DNA of 64,000 nucleotides, taken from the NCBI GenBank assembly GCA_014281115.1, contig JACONQ010000001.1:1054001-1118000 (forward strand), in the 5' to 3' direction. The DNA comes from Laburnicola sp. R22_1. Its lineage: Eukaryota; Ascomycota; Dothideomycetes; Pleosporales; Didymosphaeriaceae. The notes beneath the pieces were generated by a model. It worked only from the letters and a program-made list of their open reading frames with translations, made no database searches and was not told the DNA's origin. Made by a program: the position numbers and the translations under genes. Shown one piece after another: positions 36,075 through 47,318 of the stretch (position 1 is the stretch's first letter; the number at the start of each line of letters is the position of its first letter).

Positions 36075-36249
36075 CCATGAAATAATTCGTATCCAATGCT
36101 AAGACCTAGATAGCCAACAATATAGTATATAAACTATATTTATAGTTTAGTTAATATAGCTAGAAGTAACTCCTTATATAAAGAAAAGGTAGCTGTGTTA
36201 ACTTTGGGAGCATCTTGGCATTCGACACGAATTGGTTCATAGCGGTGAC
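36075..36249. repeat. short inverted-repeat element, copy B, with hAT inserted at its right end
   Basis: Colinear with copy A: ATGAAATAATTCGTATCCAA on the left, TTGGCATTCGACACGAATTG on the right, and AACTATATTTATAGTTTAG inside. The right end TTCATAGCGGTGAC is where the 522-bp hAT element sits; its 8-bp target duplication GCGGTGAC is part of this terminus. Confidence 0.72.
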
Positions 36250-36771
36250 CAGTGTGTCCAATAGTCAGTCTTACTGCCGGTCACTGACTGTTCACTTACT
36301 GTTGGTGGACAGTACAGTAGTTAGGCATGTTAGGGCAGTGACCGACTGTACAGTAATATACTAGTAACTACAGTAAGACTGTTGAACTTGCCTAATTAGG
36401 TAATACGTGTAAATTAACGTGTGAATTAACGTGTAAGTAAGCCTAGGAGGCGCCTAGGTGCCTACCTAGGTATGAGGTGCCTACCTAGGTAAGAGGTGCC
36501 TAGGTGCCTATAAAGAGTTGATATGTGAGTTAATATGTGAATTGACACGTGAATTAACACGTGAACGCTAGCTATTATAGGAAGGTACTGTGTACTTACT
36601 ATAGTTACTGCCCCTAACAGTATAGTTAGTAGGCATATAATAGCAGTTACTGTTAGGTGACAGTAACTAGTGTAACACCCCTAGTCGACAGTACAGTCAG
36701 TAGCCACGTGACGGCAGTGTTCACTTAAAAAAGGCCAAAAAACGTTCAGTAACTGACTGTTGGACACACTG
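36250..36771. mobile_element. 522-bp non-autonomous hAT element
   Basis: The perfect 8-bp target duplication GCGGTGAC (36,242-36,249 and 36,772-36,779) and inverted termini CAGTGTGTCCAA / TTGGACACACTG are hallmarks of the hAT superfamily. Inside are many scattered CAGTAACTG / CAGTTACTG-like motifs near both ends, which in hAT elements serve as subterminal transposase sites. There is also a cluster of GTGCCTACCTAGGTA-like units at about 36,440-36,505. No transposase frame, so it would depend on an autonomous hAT elsewhere. The perfect target duplication suggests fairly recent insertion. Confidence 0.92.
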
Positions 36772-36913
36772 GCGGTGACGGTCAACATACATCATCACAT
36801 AACATTAACGAGGTGCAGCTAATAAGAGGACGGTGGTAACTTGGTTTTGCTGCGTACCTGAGATCTAGCATGGATGCCAATCGTCGTCATCGCTCTGGAA
36901 TAGTCATTGGTAT

Positions 36914-38367
36914 TTACTTGTCCTCCAAGCCCAGCTTCTCCACAGCCTTCGCGCCTCCGTCAACACCAACATCCACCTCTGCCTTGTCTGCACCTTCTAC
37001 ATGCCCGTCAGGCTTAGCCTCCACCTTCCTCGCTCCCGGGTATCCCGTGCCCTTGTCTTTCTTTTTCTTCTCTTTCTTCTTGTCGCCCGGTGGTGGCGGG
37101 TAAGCCTTCTGTTCGATATCTTTCCAATTGCTGTCGGCTTGGAAGGCCTCTTGAACGGGAGCAAGCAGCCGGATGAGCGCTTCTGTAACAGCAGGTTTGA
37201 GGGTTTGGGGTGTGAGCTAGCAGTGTTAGGAAAATAAGCACAGATAGGATGGGAGGGCTTACAATATCGTTCCGGTAGTCCTCCTGCATCTGCGCGATGT
37301 CAGTGTAGACGAGCGGCTCGCCTTCTCTCCTCTCTACTACAAACTTAGGTGTTCCGAGTTGCAGTTCGCCAGCGGGCAACAACACGTACTCGACGAAGCT
37401 CAGCACACCGTTCTCTTCGACCTGCTTCGGCGGGGCAAATGCCTTCTTCAGCTTGCGCTTCACTACCTCGGCAGTGTCCAGCACATCGATCTTGGAATCA
37501 GGGTCGCTTGCGCTCATCTTGCCACCCTGTAGGCCCGGCACCATAGGATTCATCAAGTGCGCGCGCTCCTTGTATCCAATCTTGGGTAAGATGTCCTTCG
37601 CGAGCGCGAAAATCTTGCGCTGATCTACTCCACCGAATTGCATGTCCACGTCTAGGTACTGCTCATCTAACGCCTGCATAAGCGGGTAAATCAGCCCACT
37701 TAAAGGTGCATTCTCCGTCTGCTTGACAACCTCAGCACCCGCCCTCTTTGCATCATGCTCGCTCGTTATACTCGCTAGTCGCATCAAGTCCATCATGTAG
37801 TCAGGGCTAAGTTCGTAAGAGGATCCAAGCACAAATTCCAGCTTGTTGACGGGGACATTGACTGCCTTTAGTAGCGCGATAATGACATAGCGGTAGTATT
37901 CAGCGCGGAACTTGACGAGCTCGATGGGGGCTTTGAGATTATCGAGGAAGCCGTGAATATCAGCGAGGAGGATCTTGACGTGGCAGCCCGCGCGGAGGAA
38001 TTGAGCAAGCTTGAGGATGGGCACGAACTATGCCAACGTTAGCACACGACCAGCCTCGGACTGATAGAACAGAGCTCACATATCCACAATGAGGCCTGCC
38101 CGTCGTCGCCGTGCCCCAGTAGACCTTCAAGCTCTCCCCCTTCTTGAGCACCGCTTCCATGATCTCTGGATTCAGCACTTCCTTCAAGTTGACATTGATC
38201 AGCGCTAGCCGGTCCTCGACGCTCATATCCGGTGCGCCCGACCGATCAAAGGCGTGCGACTGCGCATTCTGTAACCGCGACTTTGCATCTTTCAGCTGCG
38301 TCTGCAGCTCCGCAATGTTCTTCTCCAGCAGCGCGATTTCGTCCTGGATGGCGACCGTGTCCGCCAT
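36914..38367 (-). CDS. TYS1: tyrosyl-tRNA synthetase, cytoplasmic
   Basis: Charges tRNA-Tyr with tyrosine using ATP in the cytosol. Three exons (38367-38080, 38027-37263, 37216-36914) give 451 codons; the introns are 52 and 46 bp and GT-AG. The class I HIGH-like motif is TTGRPHCGYF at about residues 88-97, split by intron 1. KMSAS is at about residues 266-270, and YMMDLMRLAS and QFGGVDQRKIF line the tyrosine/tRNA sites. The N-terminus has an Ala/Gln/Leu-rich coiled coil (about residues 5-35). The C-terminal exon carries the run DKKKEKKKKDK, found in fungal TyrRS as a tRNA-binding or nuclear-localisation tail, followed by an acidic end. An upstream Met at 38,388 would add seven residues. Divergent from nothing close; the next gene, COPA, ends 658 bp away. 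Confidence 0.95.
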
Positions 38368-39025
38368 GGCGGGGTAGTGGGGCACCAACGGTCGAGAGGG
38401 GTCAATTGGGTTCCTGATGGACAGGTAGAATCTGAACAGAGTGCTAGGAAATCAGGGAAGCTGTGCGAAAGCTTGCTGCCCTAGAGCGCAGCTGGAGGAA
38501 AGGTCGCTGTGAGTCGGCAGCTGGATGAGTCAGTGTGCGCAGAGAGAGTCATACTAAAAACAACGGGCCCCTGGTTCAAATTGTTCGCGGAGCTGGTGCG
38601 CGTGGCTGATTACGTCAGGCCTCTAGCCACACCGAGAACCTGGGGAGAAAGTACTGCCGTTGAAGACGCGAAGTATTCCAAACTACTGAAGCGCGCGATG
38701 CTTGTTGCCGACGTGCGGCTGGAAAACATGTAAATCTTGATATTCATTGCGCTTCTGCCCAGTACAACAGACCTATCTAGGACCCAATGCATCGTCGCTT
38801 AAGAACATCAGGACAAGACCGTGCAATGTGAACATCACCCCGTTTCTCGTTTTGGTAACAGGAGCATACACAGCTTAGCTTCGCACCATGCCGTCGCTCT
38901 CGCACCGCGACCATCCTCCCGACCTCTGCAGATCCTCGTCATGTAGTTCGGCTCTAGTTGCACCCGCTACAACGTCCCAAATGGCCTTGCACCAAATCCG
39001 TCAAACAATACCAGAAGCTAATCGC
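38368..39025. other. intergenic stretch, TyrRS promoter and COPA 3' end
   Basis: Contains the TyrRS promoter at its left end and the 3' UTR of COPA at its right end. No other gene supported; the open frame 38,509-38,733 has no recognisable content. Confidence 0.6.
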
Positions 39026-42000
39026 TCAACCGACAAGTCTCAACCCACTCGCAGGAGCACCGATCTGGCACACCTCACAGATCTTGCAAACTGTACCCTT
39101 GTACTTTGCATGATATTTCGAGCCGTCGTAAGGGCATGCTGCAGATGAACTGCCTTGGTATATTGGGGTATACGATGCAGCACAAATTTCGAAGTCCGCA
39201 AATTGATCGAAGTCGATCTCGATAGTATCAGTCGGGTTCCGCTCCGCTGATGTCTTGACCCTCTTTGCCTGCTCCTTTAGCTTGGCGTTTCCAGTGTGGT
39301 CAATAAGTGCGTTGGCAAAGTTAAGCGCAGTGTTTAACTGGCGGTTCTTGTTGGCGAAACCCATTGCTGAGGAAAGTGGGAGAGATTTATGGGGTCCCTC
39401 GAGCTGAGGGACAGTAAAGTATGCTGAAAGCTCAAGCGCGCGCTTCTTCGTATCTTCAGGTAAAGCAGATATGTCGGTTGCGCCCTTGACGAGAGATCTT
39501 CGAGCTAATTCGATAGACATAGCAAGTGCATACTGAGATGCTGTATGGATTGCCTTCTTAGCCTGAGATTTTATTAGCGAATACACCCTACATTTCTTCA
39601 CCAGTGATACAACATACCTCTGAAAGCTCTGCTTGCGACGAAACGACGTTGACGATCAACAGCTGGAGAAGTTTCTTGAAGGATGCCACGCCGTCTTCTA
39701 GCTTATTCTTCACCATGGCCGATTTACCAGCTGGCAATTCATTCGCTAGTATCGATTCCAAATCTCGTGGAATGATTGGCAAGATCTTCCGGGAGTCGGT
39801 CTCGTTGACGGTTCTTCGCACGTAGTTGACAATCGAAGGCATGTTCGGAGTAGCTGGAAGGAAGGTACGTGTAGCTTGGTAGATCTCTTCGAACCGCCAT
39901 TCGAGAGGAGCGAAGTTTACGGCCCCTATCTGCCGGTTTAATAACTGCATGGCGGTTTCGAACGAACCTGCGGCGACGTGGTCTGCGGCCAATGGTGAGT
40001 TGCGAGCCCATAGATCTGCCTCACTGCTGCCCGCGCCTGGTTCGGAGCCTTCAACTTCGACGAAGTCGTCTTCGACGTCAGCCTCGCCATCGTCGCCCAT
40101 ATCCCAGCCGCCGACATCGTCATCTTCATCGCCACCAAGTCCACCAGCGGCAGCACTTGGCGCTTCGGCATCTCCCAGAAGATCTTCGTCCCCGAAACCA
40201 TTGGCAGGAGGCTCTTCCGCACCGAGACCCTCGACTTCACCCATGAGTGCCCTCTCGAATACTGTGGAAGATGCAGCACGCGTAGGCCAGTTGGACCTGT
40301 GCGTGGGAACGATAGGCTTAGGTGGTGTAAGCGCAGCTCCGATGGAAGGAAGGTTGATTTGATCCTCTGTGAGACCGCTTGCCTCCAGTATTGATTCGGC
40401 CTGTTCATCAAGACCATGGGCTTTTGCGGTAGCGTAGGCGAGCGGGTAAAGATCGATCTCCTGGAACATCTCAATGCGATTCTGCACGTCGCCCAGATAA
40501 AGAGCGTTTTGGAAGCGCGCAGTCATGTCTCCACGATGCTCGGCAATCTTAGCCATACGCTTCAGCTTTTCTTGGTCTCCAGTGGATAGGTAGAGGAAAG
40601 AAAGCTTATCAAAGTTTCGAAGTTTTTGGTAGGTCATTTCCACAACCTGGTGGTTTCCGTGCGCCAGGGCCTCTACGCTGAGACGTTGCCAGAGCTTTGG
40701 TCGGTCAAGCTGTTTAGCCATCTCTACCGCAACATCTAAGTTCCCGCACTCGATTGCGAGCTCAAAGCGAGTTTGGGGATCCTGGACGAACTGAAGTGCG
40801 ATTTCCGGGTAGCCCTTCTTCTGCAGGTACGAAATGATGCTCTGTCCCACCAGGCTCGAGTTTGTGATGATGTTGAGCATCTCGTCGTAGTTGCGTTTGA
40901 CCAAGGCGAGTTTGAAGCGGTATTCGGTCGGGTCGATCTGGAGAACTTTGGGCTTTGCTGCTCGGTCCAAACAGTAAATATTACGTCCTTTGACTTTGAC
41001 TAGGTAGACAGTCTGCTCTAACGTGCGGACGATACCATTATCACCGTTCATTAAGCTGTACTTGACGTGGTTCAACGTAGAATAAAGGAGAACACCAGCG
41101 TCATCCCAAGCGGCGCTCTTGATGCGGATTGTTTCGTGGAGAGTGCTGACTTGCTCAAGATTCTTCGTAGCAATGGTGACATTGTGCTTGCTCAACAGGG
41201 CAACATGGAGACCGTCCGACGACCAGACAACGTACTTGACACCATTCACAGCGAGCTCAGCGAGGTTTCTCTTGGCTTGAATATCGTATAGCACCACAGA
41301 CGTCGGCGTGATCAGGAGTAGGCTACCGGTTCCGCCGAAGTAGATGTCCGTCGTTCCCTGGGGAGGCTTGATAGTCTTAGTAGTAGAGTTGCTCAGATCC
41401 TTGATGTCAATTTGCTGATTCGATTGGTTGAAAACTGCAAATCTGTTACGCGCAACAAAGACGGCCGAGTTGCCAGAACCTCGCTTGGTGTCTGTAGGTT
41501 CCACTGCTCCGGACGCATCGCGAGGGAGGCTAATGAGCTCATAAGTACCATTGTCGGCTGGGGATGTTACGAGAATAGATCGCTCAGCAGGATTATAAGA
41601 AAGCATTCGCGGTGGGACCCATGCGCTGCCGAGCTTTTTCAAGGAAAGCATCGACGGAGACTCAATGTTTTTCTGGAAATCATAGGAGCGCACATGCTTC
41701 TCCTTGGTGATGTAGAACAAGTTGTTCTGGTACACCGCAGAAGCTGGGCGCTCACGCTCCAGCTTGAATACCATCACTCCGTTGTCGTGTCCAGCGGCGA
41801 ACAGATTTATTTCCGGGTGCGCAGCAATCACCCAGAATCGATCATTTTCCCTCTTGAACGACTGCACTGATGTTCGGCGGTTGAGGTCCCAAACTCGCAC
41901 AGTCTTGTCCTCGCCAACCGAAAGTATTAGGTCCTGGTGCGGGTGGAACAGACAGGCAGAGGCGTTCTGGAAGTGTCCCCGGCAGGTATCCACCTCCCAT

Positions 42001-43046
42001 GCCTTGGTCTCCGACATTCGCCAAAGCTTTACCAATCGATCGTCACCCGCCGAGACAATGAGCGGAAGCGTGGGGTGGAATGCGACCCAGTTCACGCCGC
42101 GGTCATGGCCCTCCAGGACAAATTTTACGACCGCATCGGTGTTTCCAAACATGTCGGCCTGGTTTTGGTTGGCTCGCGCCATCTGATCTTCAAATGACAT
42201 AGACGTTGGTGCCGAGTGCTTTTTCCTCAATCCTGATATATCCCATACGCGGACGGACTGGTCGAGCGAGGCGGAAACGATGAGATCTTCCTTTGGGTGA
42301 AACTGCGCGCACATGGTGTAGTGGTTGTGGCCCGTCATGGTACATACTGCGCGCAATTAGGGGTGTCCGTCGACGCTTCGACGTTTTACTTACTGAGCGA
42401 GCCTATGTCGGTCAGTCATCAATTCAAAATGGTGGATTCAAGAACTTACGATTCTGCCAATTCCATATACGGATAGTCTCTGTATACCCAGTCAGCACAT
42501 TCGAAGTTGTCAAAGCTGGCGCGCGGCTTACGGTCGTCGGAGCTACTCAATATCCACGGCAGCTCGTGATGGAAGAAGACGGTGCGGACATAGTCCAGAT
42601 GCCCATTCAGTGTGAACAGACACCGGCGCGTTTGGTACGACCAGACCTTGATCTTGTAGTCGTCGCCACCGGAGACGAACCTGCCAGAACTCAGTACCAG
42701 CTCCGCTGTTTCCAATGCCAGGTATGCTCACAAGGGCTGTGTCTTGTGGAAGTCGATGCCGCGGACCGGCCCGTCATGCTCTTCAAAGCGGTCTATTAGG
42801 GTGCCCATGCGGTAGTCCCACAATTGAATGGTCGAGGAATGCAGCGAAACGAGAATCCATGGCCTGAGGCGGTCAGCAGCGGCGCGGGAAGGGGAGGAAG
42901 GCGCGGCGGTACCTCTTGGGATGGAAGGCGATGCCCTTCGCTCGCGAGGACTTGGACTCAAACTGCATCCATTAGCCGCCGTAGGAGCACGCTGCGAGGG
43001 CTAGCTAGCTACGTGCCTTGGTCAACATGGATGGGGAGGAGGCCAT
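39026..43046 (-). CDS. COP1: coatomer subunit alpha (alpha-COP)
   Basis: Alpha subunit of the COPI coat, which drives Golgi-to-ER retrieval vesicles and reads KKxx cargo signals with its WD40 domain. Eight exons give 1,221 codons: 43046-43017, 42962-42913, 42863-42732, 42680-42532, 42479-42450, 42402-42394, 42346-39618 and 39562-39026. Phase is kept throughout. The protein starts [10 protein letters not shown] then [19 protein letters not shown] repeats ([43 protein letters not shown]) fill about residues 1-330. An acidic linker ([20 protein letters not shown]) precedes the C-terminal domain, which ends with the Cys-rich epsilon-COP-binding region ([27 protein letters not shown]). Exon 6 is only 9 nt and intron 1 would be GC-AG. 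Length fits the family (about 1,200). Start could also be Met at 43,028. Confidence 0.95.
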
Positions 43047-44302
43047 GGTGGAGGTGTGGGAGCAGCCGCAGCTCCGAGGGCGCGGGTGACGGCTTCAATG
43101 GCAGTGGCAGATTCAGCGGCGGCAGACGGGGGGCGGTGGAGAGAGGGAGGGGAGCACGGAAGGGCGTGGTGGTGCTGGCGATGGATGCTGCTGCCTCCCG
43201 TCGAGCTGTGTTCTCGCCAAATGTGTTCAATGTGTCCACGGAGCAAGTGCGCAGGCGACCATTCCGGTTCGGGCCTAGCGTAGTTTTGCAGCGTTCCCCG
43301 CGCCACGTGACATGGAAGTTCACGACCACGACGGGCGGCCTGCCATTGTGGGCGTGCTCGGGCATCCCCGCGCTGCAAATTCTGCGTGCTGAGCAGACGG
43401 CCACCTGGGCCTGCCTGCTGTCCGCCGCAGAGCCGCAACCCGACGTCGCCGCCCACGGTCAGTCTGCGCCGCTGCGGGTCTCAGGCTGGGCTGCCCCGCG
43501 CATTCACCAATCGCCGCCCCGCCAGCTGTTCACTTGCGTGCCAGCAGGCCCCGCCAGCCCTGCGCACTCCAATTCTGCGCAGTCCAATTCTGCTCGGCGC
43601 CGCCATTGGACGCGGCCGCTGTGGGCGACGCGAGGTAAGATTGCTCGAGTCTGCGCTGCACGCTGGCAGCCGCCGGCCGCGTATCGTTGACGAACACATA
43701 GCGGACGCTGCACAGTCAGAGCAGGGGGGGCGGGGGGCAGAGGCTCTCGAGGCCGTGACGCGCGCCGCTGCCGCCAGCGCAGCGCTGAAACGCAGGTGAA
43801 TATCTGGCCGTGTGCCCCCCCCCCTATAGCAAGGACCAAGGGAGCACTGCAGCCGCCTCCTCTGCCCTCGTTCCTACTGCCTTGCTCATTCGGCCACCGC
43901 GCACTCGCACCGCTCCGGACTGACAGCACTCTGTGGCTAATCTGGTCATCGACCTGCAATTCCTGCATTGCTGCCTATAGCATTCGTCCCTCCTCCACCC
44001 GCACGCACGATAAGCCCAGGTGTGCAGGGTCTGACCTGTCAAGCTCTCCCACCTGCCCGCCGTCCGCTGGCCCAGTCTCGCCGCCAAAACACTTCCAAAT
44101 CACTTCTGGAAAATGATACTGTCCGCAAAACTCTCTCCTCATATAGCCTACAAAAGACCTGTCCACCGGCACCTGAGCCCGTGAGCAGCTGCAACATTCG
44201 CCTGAATTTGTGAGCACCTACATTTCTGATATTCGCCTCGCAGCCTCCGGGGCTTTTCCGGTGAGCAGTGAGCACCACCATCACCATCTCCGTTGCGCCG
44301 CC
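43047..44302. other. 1.25-kb divergent promoter and leader region
   Basis: Separates the COPA start (minus) from the disordered-protein start (plus). It is GC-rich with a C-run at about 43,816 and CT-rich stretches at about 43,860-44,060 that look like a fungal promoter/leader. Many open frames here (such as 43,504-43,968) come from high GC and show no family resemblance. A spliced leader of the downstream gene cannot be excluded. Confidence 0.55.
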
Positions 44303-45268
44303 ATGGAGACCACCGAATCTCCGCCCGTCTTCACCTTTGCCAACGGCCAGCCGTCGTCGCCACCCATGACGCCTGGCAGTCGCACCCACCCACGCTTTCC
44401 CTCGAAAAGGAATCATTCGTCGCCCGGTTACAAGCGGATGAGCCTTGGGCACCTTGCGCAGTCCCCGCCGCTTGAGTTCATCAAGCCCATCGGACAGGGA
44501 CCGCAATTCCACTTCACTCGGCCGCAGTCGAGAGACCCATCTTCGCGGCCGTCAACTGCATCTGGGCCTGCCTGCGAAACAACCCCACAGGACTCCGAAG
44601 ATGCGGACGATGACGACGACGACGACGACGATGAGGAGTCTGACGATGACGAGTCTGACGATGAGAGCGCATATGAAGAAGTCATCCCCTTCCGCAGGGC
44701 TGAAGAAGCCGACATCAACTTCGTACTCGAGGAATTGGACAGCGATCCGAGCTCGGGCTATGACAGCGACATAGAGGTGGTGCGTCCGGACCATTTCGAA
44801 GATGCGAAAAGCGAGAAAAGCGCATCAAGAGTGGGAAACAGTGAAATCATTGACAAGATCAAGCAATTCCAACTCGAAGACGACTCATCTGATGAAGAAA
44901 GAAAGCAGATGATATACCGAAAGAAAAAGAAACGATGGAGCACAGGCATCTACAAGATCAAGCGCACCTACAGCATGAGCGTCGAGGGGGACAGCAGCTA
45001 CTCCGACAATGACCCGCTAGACGACGTCGACGAATCCGCTCGTCGCCTCCGCCGCCGGGTGCGGGGACCTGGTGATCGCTCGTCCTTGGTGTTCGAAGAC
45101 AGAGGCTTCTCCAACGCCAATAACATTGCGGAAGTGGAAGAACCAGAGGATGGAAGGATCGTACACACACAAGGCCCGCCTTCCATTCCTTCAGACGACG
45201 CGTTCACGCTTGACGAATTACCCTTCTGTCACGTCGAAGAGTGGATGGAGGTAGAGTCGGTCTACTGA
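44303..45268 (+). CDS. acidic, intrinsically disordered protein of unknown function
   Basis: A single-exon frame of 321 codons. I chose the Met at 44,303 because its context GCCGCCATGG is optimal; an upstream in-frame Met at 44,210 would give 352 residues with a poly-His stretch. The protein is Ser/Pro-rich at first (PPVFTFANGQPSSPPMTPGS), followed by an Asp/Glu run of about 25 residues. A more conserved-looking block reads YEEVIPFRRAEEADINFVLE, then GYDSDIEVV. Next is a basic helix, MIYRKKKKRWSTGIYKIKR, which could be a nuclear signal. The end is acidic (DDAFTLDELPFCHVEEWMEVE). No catalytic domain. The block around EEADINFVLEELD looks like a fungal-specific family, which I cannot name. Confidence 0.72.
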   Translation: METTESPPVFTFANGQPSSPPMTPGSRTHPRFPSKRNHSSPGYKRMSLGHLAQSPPLEFIKPIGQGPQFHFTRPQSRDPSSRPSTASGPACETTPQDSEDADDDDDDDDDEESDDDESDDESAYEEVIPFRRAEEADINFVLEELDSDPSSGYDSDIEVVRPDHFEDAKSEKSASRVGNSEIIDKIKQFQLEDDSSDEERKQMIYRKKKKRWSTGIYKIKRTYSMSVEGDSSYSDNDPLDDVDESARRLRRRVRGPGDRSSLVFEDRGFSNANNIAEVEEPEDGRIVHTQGPPSIPSDDAFTLDELPFCHVEEWMEVESVY

Positions 45269-46461
45269 ATTTCTTTTGATAACGGCCGGATTACGGATTA
45301 TGACGCACATCAAGGATAGATTGGACTTGCTCATGTTATATCTCTTTCCCCTGTAATTCAGCATCTTTATCAGCGAGCATCGGTTAGCGTGTTGTGGTGT
45401 CCTTGTTTCCCTGCTCTGCAAAATCTATTATTCCACACTTACATTGCCGCGTTGCCTTGGAGCCCCTATCCATGTCAAGGCTTTCAATTTCTTGGTACGT
45501 GCCACCATCACAGTTTCGAGATCTCAGAATCGGCAACTGGGCTGGGGTGAAGTTGTTGTAGTCTGAGTCGTGCCTATTTATGGCAATGCTGACCCAGCCT
45601 TCTCGCCAAGACCTGGGGGCTAGTTGGACTCGTCCAAGGCAGCCGGTGTGCTTACCTACGCGCACCGTCCTCGCGACCTTCCAAGAAACCAGCGCGTTGG
45701 CTCAATGTAGTCCTTTACTTTGTTTTTTTTTGTTAGAAGTCTCTGATGATTTTGTTCACTTGCCTAATCTAGCGTGGGAGACGCCATTCGAGAGGGTGAC
45801 TGCGGCGCGAAGAAATCCTAGCAAAAACTCAGCCCGCATGCCAGAACATCGTGATTTACAAGCAAGCAAGACACTGAACTATCTACGAGTCTTCTCCACA
45901 GCGCACCAAAAAAAAAGCCTCGGTGCAAATTTGGCGCCATTTTACGCCCGTCAGCGCCCCGTCAGTCAAAGTTGCCTACTGCGCCGCGTTTTAGCGCCAG
46001 GAGCAGTGCTTCCCGCTCACCTGGCTTACTGTGGACAAGAGGCACATGCTGTTTCGAAACGCGCGCCCAATCGTATCTTTAGCAGCTCCCCACAACGAAT
46101 GGGTCTTTGCTGAGGGACAAGCTTATTGTAGGATTGTTAGGATAAGAGCTAGAATTCCTACAGGGCGTCTGACATAGACTCAGCCCGATGAGCATCCTCC
46201 GGATCAAGTCGCCTCCGAGGAGTTTAGAGGCTGATTGTAGTTCTCAGTCGGTCAGCATTTGGTTGGGCGTAAGGTGTGCTGTTGGATATTCGAGTATAAA
46301 GACGCCGTCTTGCACGACAATGTTTTGATCCTCATCTCATTATCTCCTTGCCTACAACGCAAAAAACCATACTCTCATCTCCTTGCATATTTTTCTATCT
46401 CCTTATTTCCTTCATCTTCTGAACACTTCGCTATTTCCGCTATCTAATCCACCCAATCAAA
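45269..46461. other. intergenic stretch upstream of the cupin gene
   Basis: No gene supported. It should include the 3' UTR of the acidic protein gene and the cupin promoter. The open frame 45,580-46,113 has low-complexity composition and no motif. CT-rich leader sequence (ATCTCCTTGCCT, TCTCATCTCC) lies directly before the cupin ATG, as is usual for highly expressed fungal genes. Confidence 0.6.
46295..46300 (+). promoter_or_regulatory. TATA box of the secreted cupin gene
   Basis: TATAAA in the context CGAGTATAAAGACGC, 162 bp before the ATG, followed by a long CT-rich leader. Position and leader fit a strong, regulated fungal promoter. Confidence 0.6.
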
Positions 46462-47318
46462 ATGGTCACCATCACCAAAGCTCTCGTTGCGCTCGTCGCT
46501 TTCTCTGCAGTCCAGGCCCTTCCTCAGCCAACCATGTCAACCAGCAGCGCTGTTCCTTCCGCAGCAGCAGCTACTCCAAACCCTGAGGAGCAGGCGTCTT
46601 TGTTCCGCGACCTCTTCAGTGCACCCACTGCTATCAAGCGCTTCCAGCGTCTCCTCACCGCAAAGGGAGAGTCCCTCCTGTCTGCCGACGCACTCAAGAA
46701 GCTCGTTGTATTCGATTTCAACGGAGCTACGCCAGCTGCTGGCGCCAAGGGTGGAGCTACCAAGGCCGCTGTAAGTGCTTTCTAATCCGTATATCCTGTG
46801 TTACAGCAAACTAACTAGCAATCTAGAACATTGAGACCTTTCCCATCCTCACCGGACTCGGCATCTCCACCACCCTAGTCGCTCTCAACGCCTGCGGCAT
46901 CAACACTCCCCACGTGCACCCCCGCGCCACCGAGTTCCTCACCGTCATCGAAGGCAAAATGGACTTCGGCTACATCCTAGAAAACGGCCTCGTCAAAGCC
47001 GGTCAAAGCGCCGAGGTCGCAGGTACCCTCGAGAAGTTCCAGGGCACCGTGTTCCCCCAGGGCAGCATCCACTACCAGATCAACAACGAGTGCGAGCCCG
47101 CTACTGCCATCGCAACCCTGAATTCCGAGGACCCTGGTACTTCTACAATGGCACAGAACTTCTTCGGTCTTAATGCGGATGTCGTCAATGCTACGCTTGG
47201 CTTCCCGTCTACGATTGATGGGAAGAATATTGAGCAGTTCCGCAAGCTGATTCCGGCAAATATTGCACAGAGCGTGGATATCTGCTTGAAGAAGTGCGCT
47301 GGTAGCCAGGGATACTGA
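46462..47318 (+). CDS. secreted cupin, germin/spherulin-1A type
   Basis: Two exons (46462-46770, 46827-47318) with a 56-bp GT-AG intron containing the branch site CTAAC give 266 codons. Residues 1-19 form a signal peptide (MVTITKALVALVAFSAVQA). A Pro/Ser/Ala-rich linker follows. Cupin motif 1 reads HVHPRATEFLTVIEGKMDFG, with the two His and Glu that bind metal. Motif 2 reads FPQGSIHYQINNEC, with the third His. These are single-domain bicupin-fold proteins such as spherulin-1A or oxalate-oxidase-like germins, usually extracellular. The enzymatic activity, if any, cannot be told from sequence. Conserved Cys residues in NACGIN, NNECEP and ICLKKCAG suggest disulphides. The gene stands alone with its own TATA box. 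Confidence 0.92.

Noticed and set aside
37014..37216. Tyrosyl-tRNA synthetase read through its second intron as one exon
   Set aside because: Unspliced reading through 37,217-37,262 changes frame and gives an unrelated tail. Removing that 46-bp GT-AG intron yields LTPQTLKPAVTEALIRL and the Lys-rich C-terminus typical of the family.
39949..40362. 137-codon Ser/Pro-rich plus-strand frame inside COPA
   Set aside because: It is the antisense of the acidic Asp/Glu/Gly linker of coatomer alpha, which naturally reads as Ser/Pro/Ala.
43056..43968. Several 75-290 codon frames on both strands between COPA and the acidic-protein gene
   Set aside because: High GC content makes long chance frames likely. 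They overlap one another in several frames and none shows a domain. One frame partly overlaps COPA exons.
45580..46113. 177-codon plus-strand open frame upstream of the cupin gene
   Set aside because: No signal peptide, no motif, mixed composition, and it overlaps the expected promoter region.
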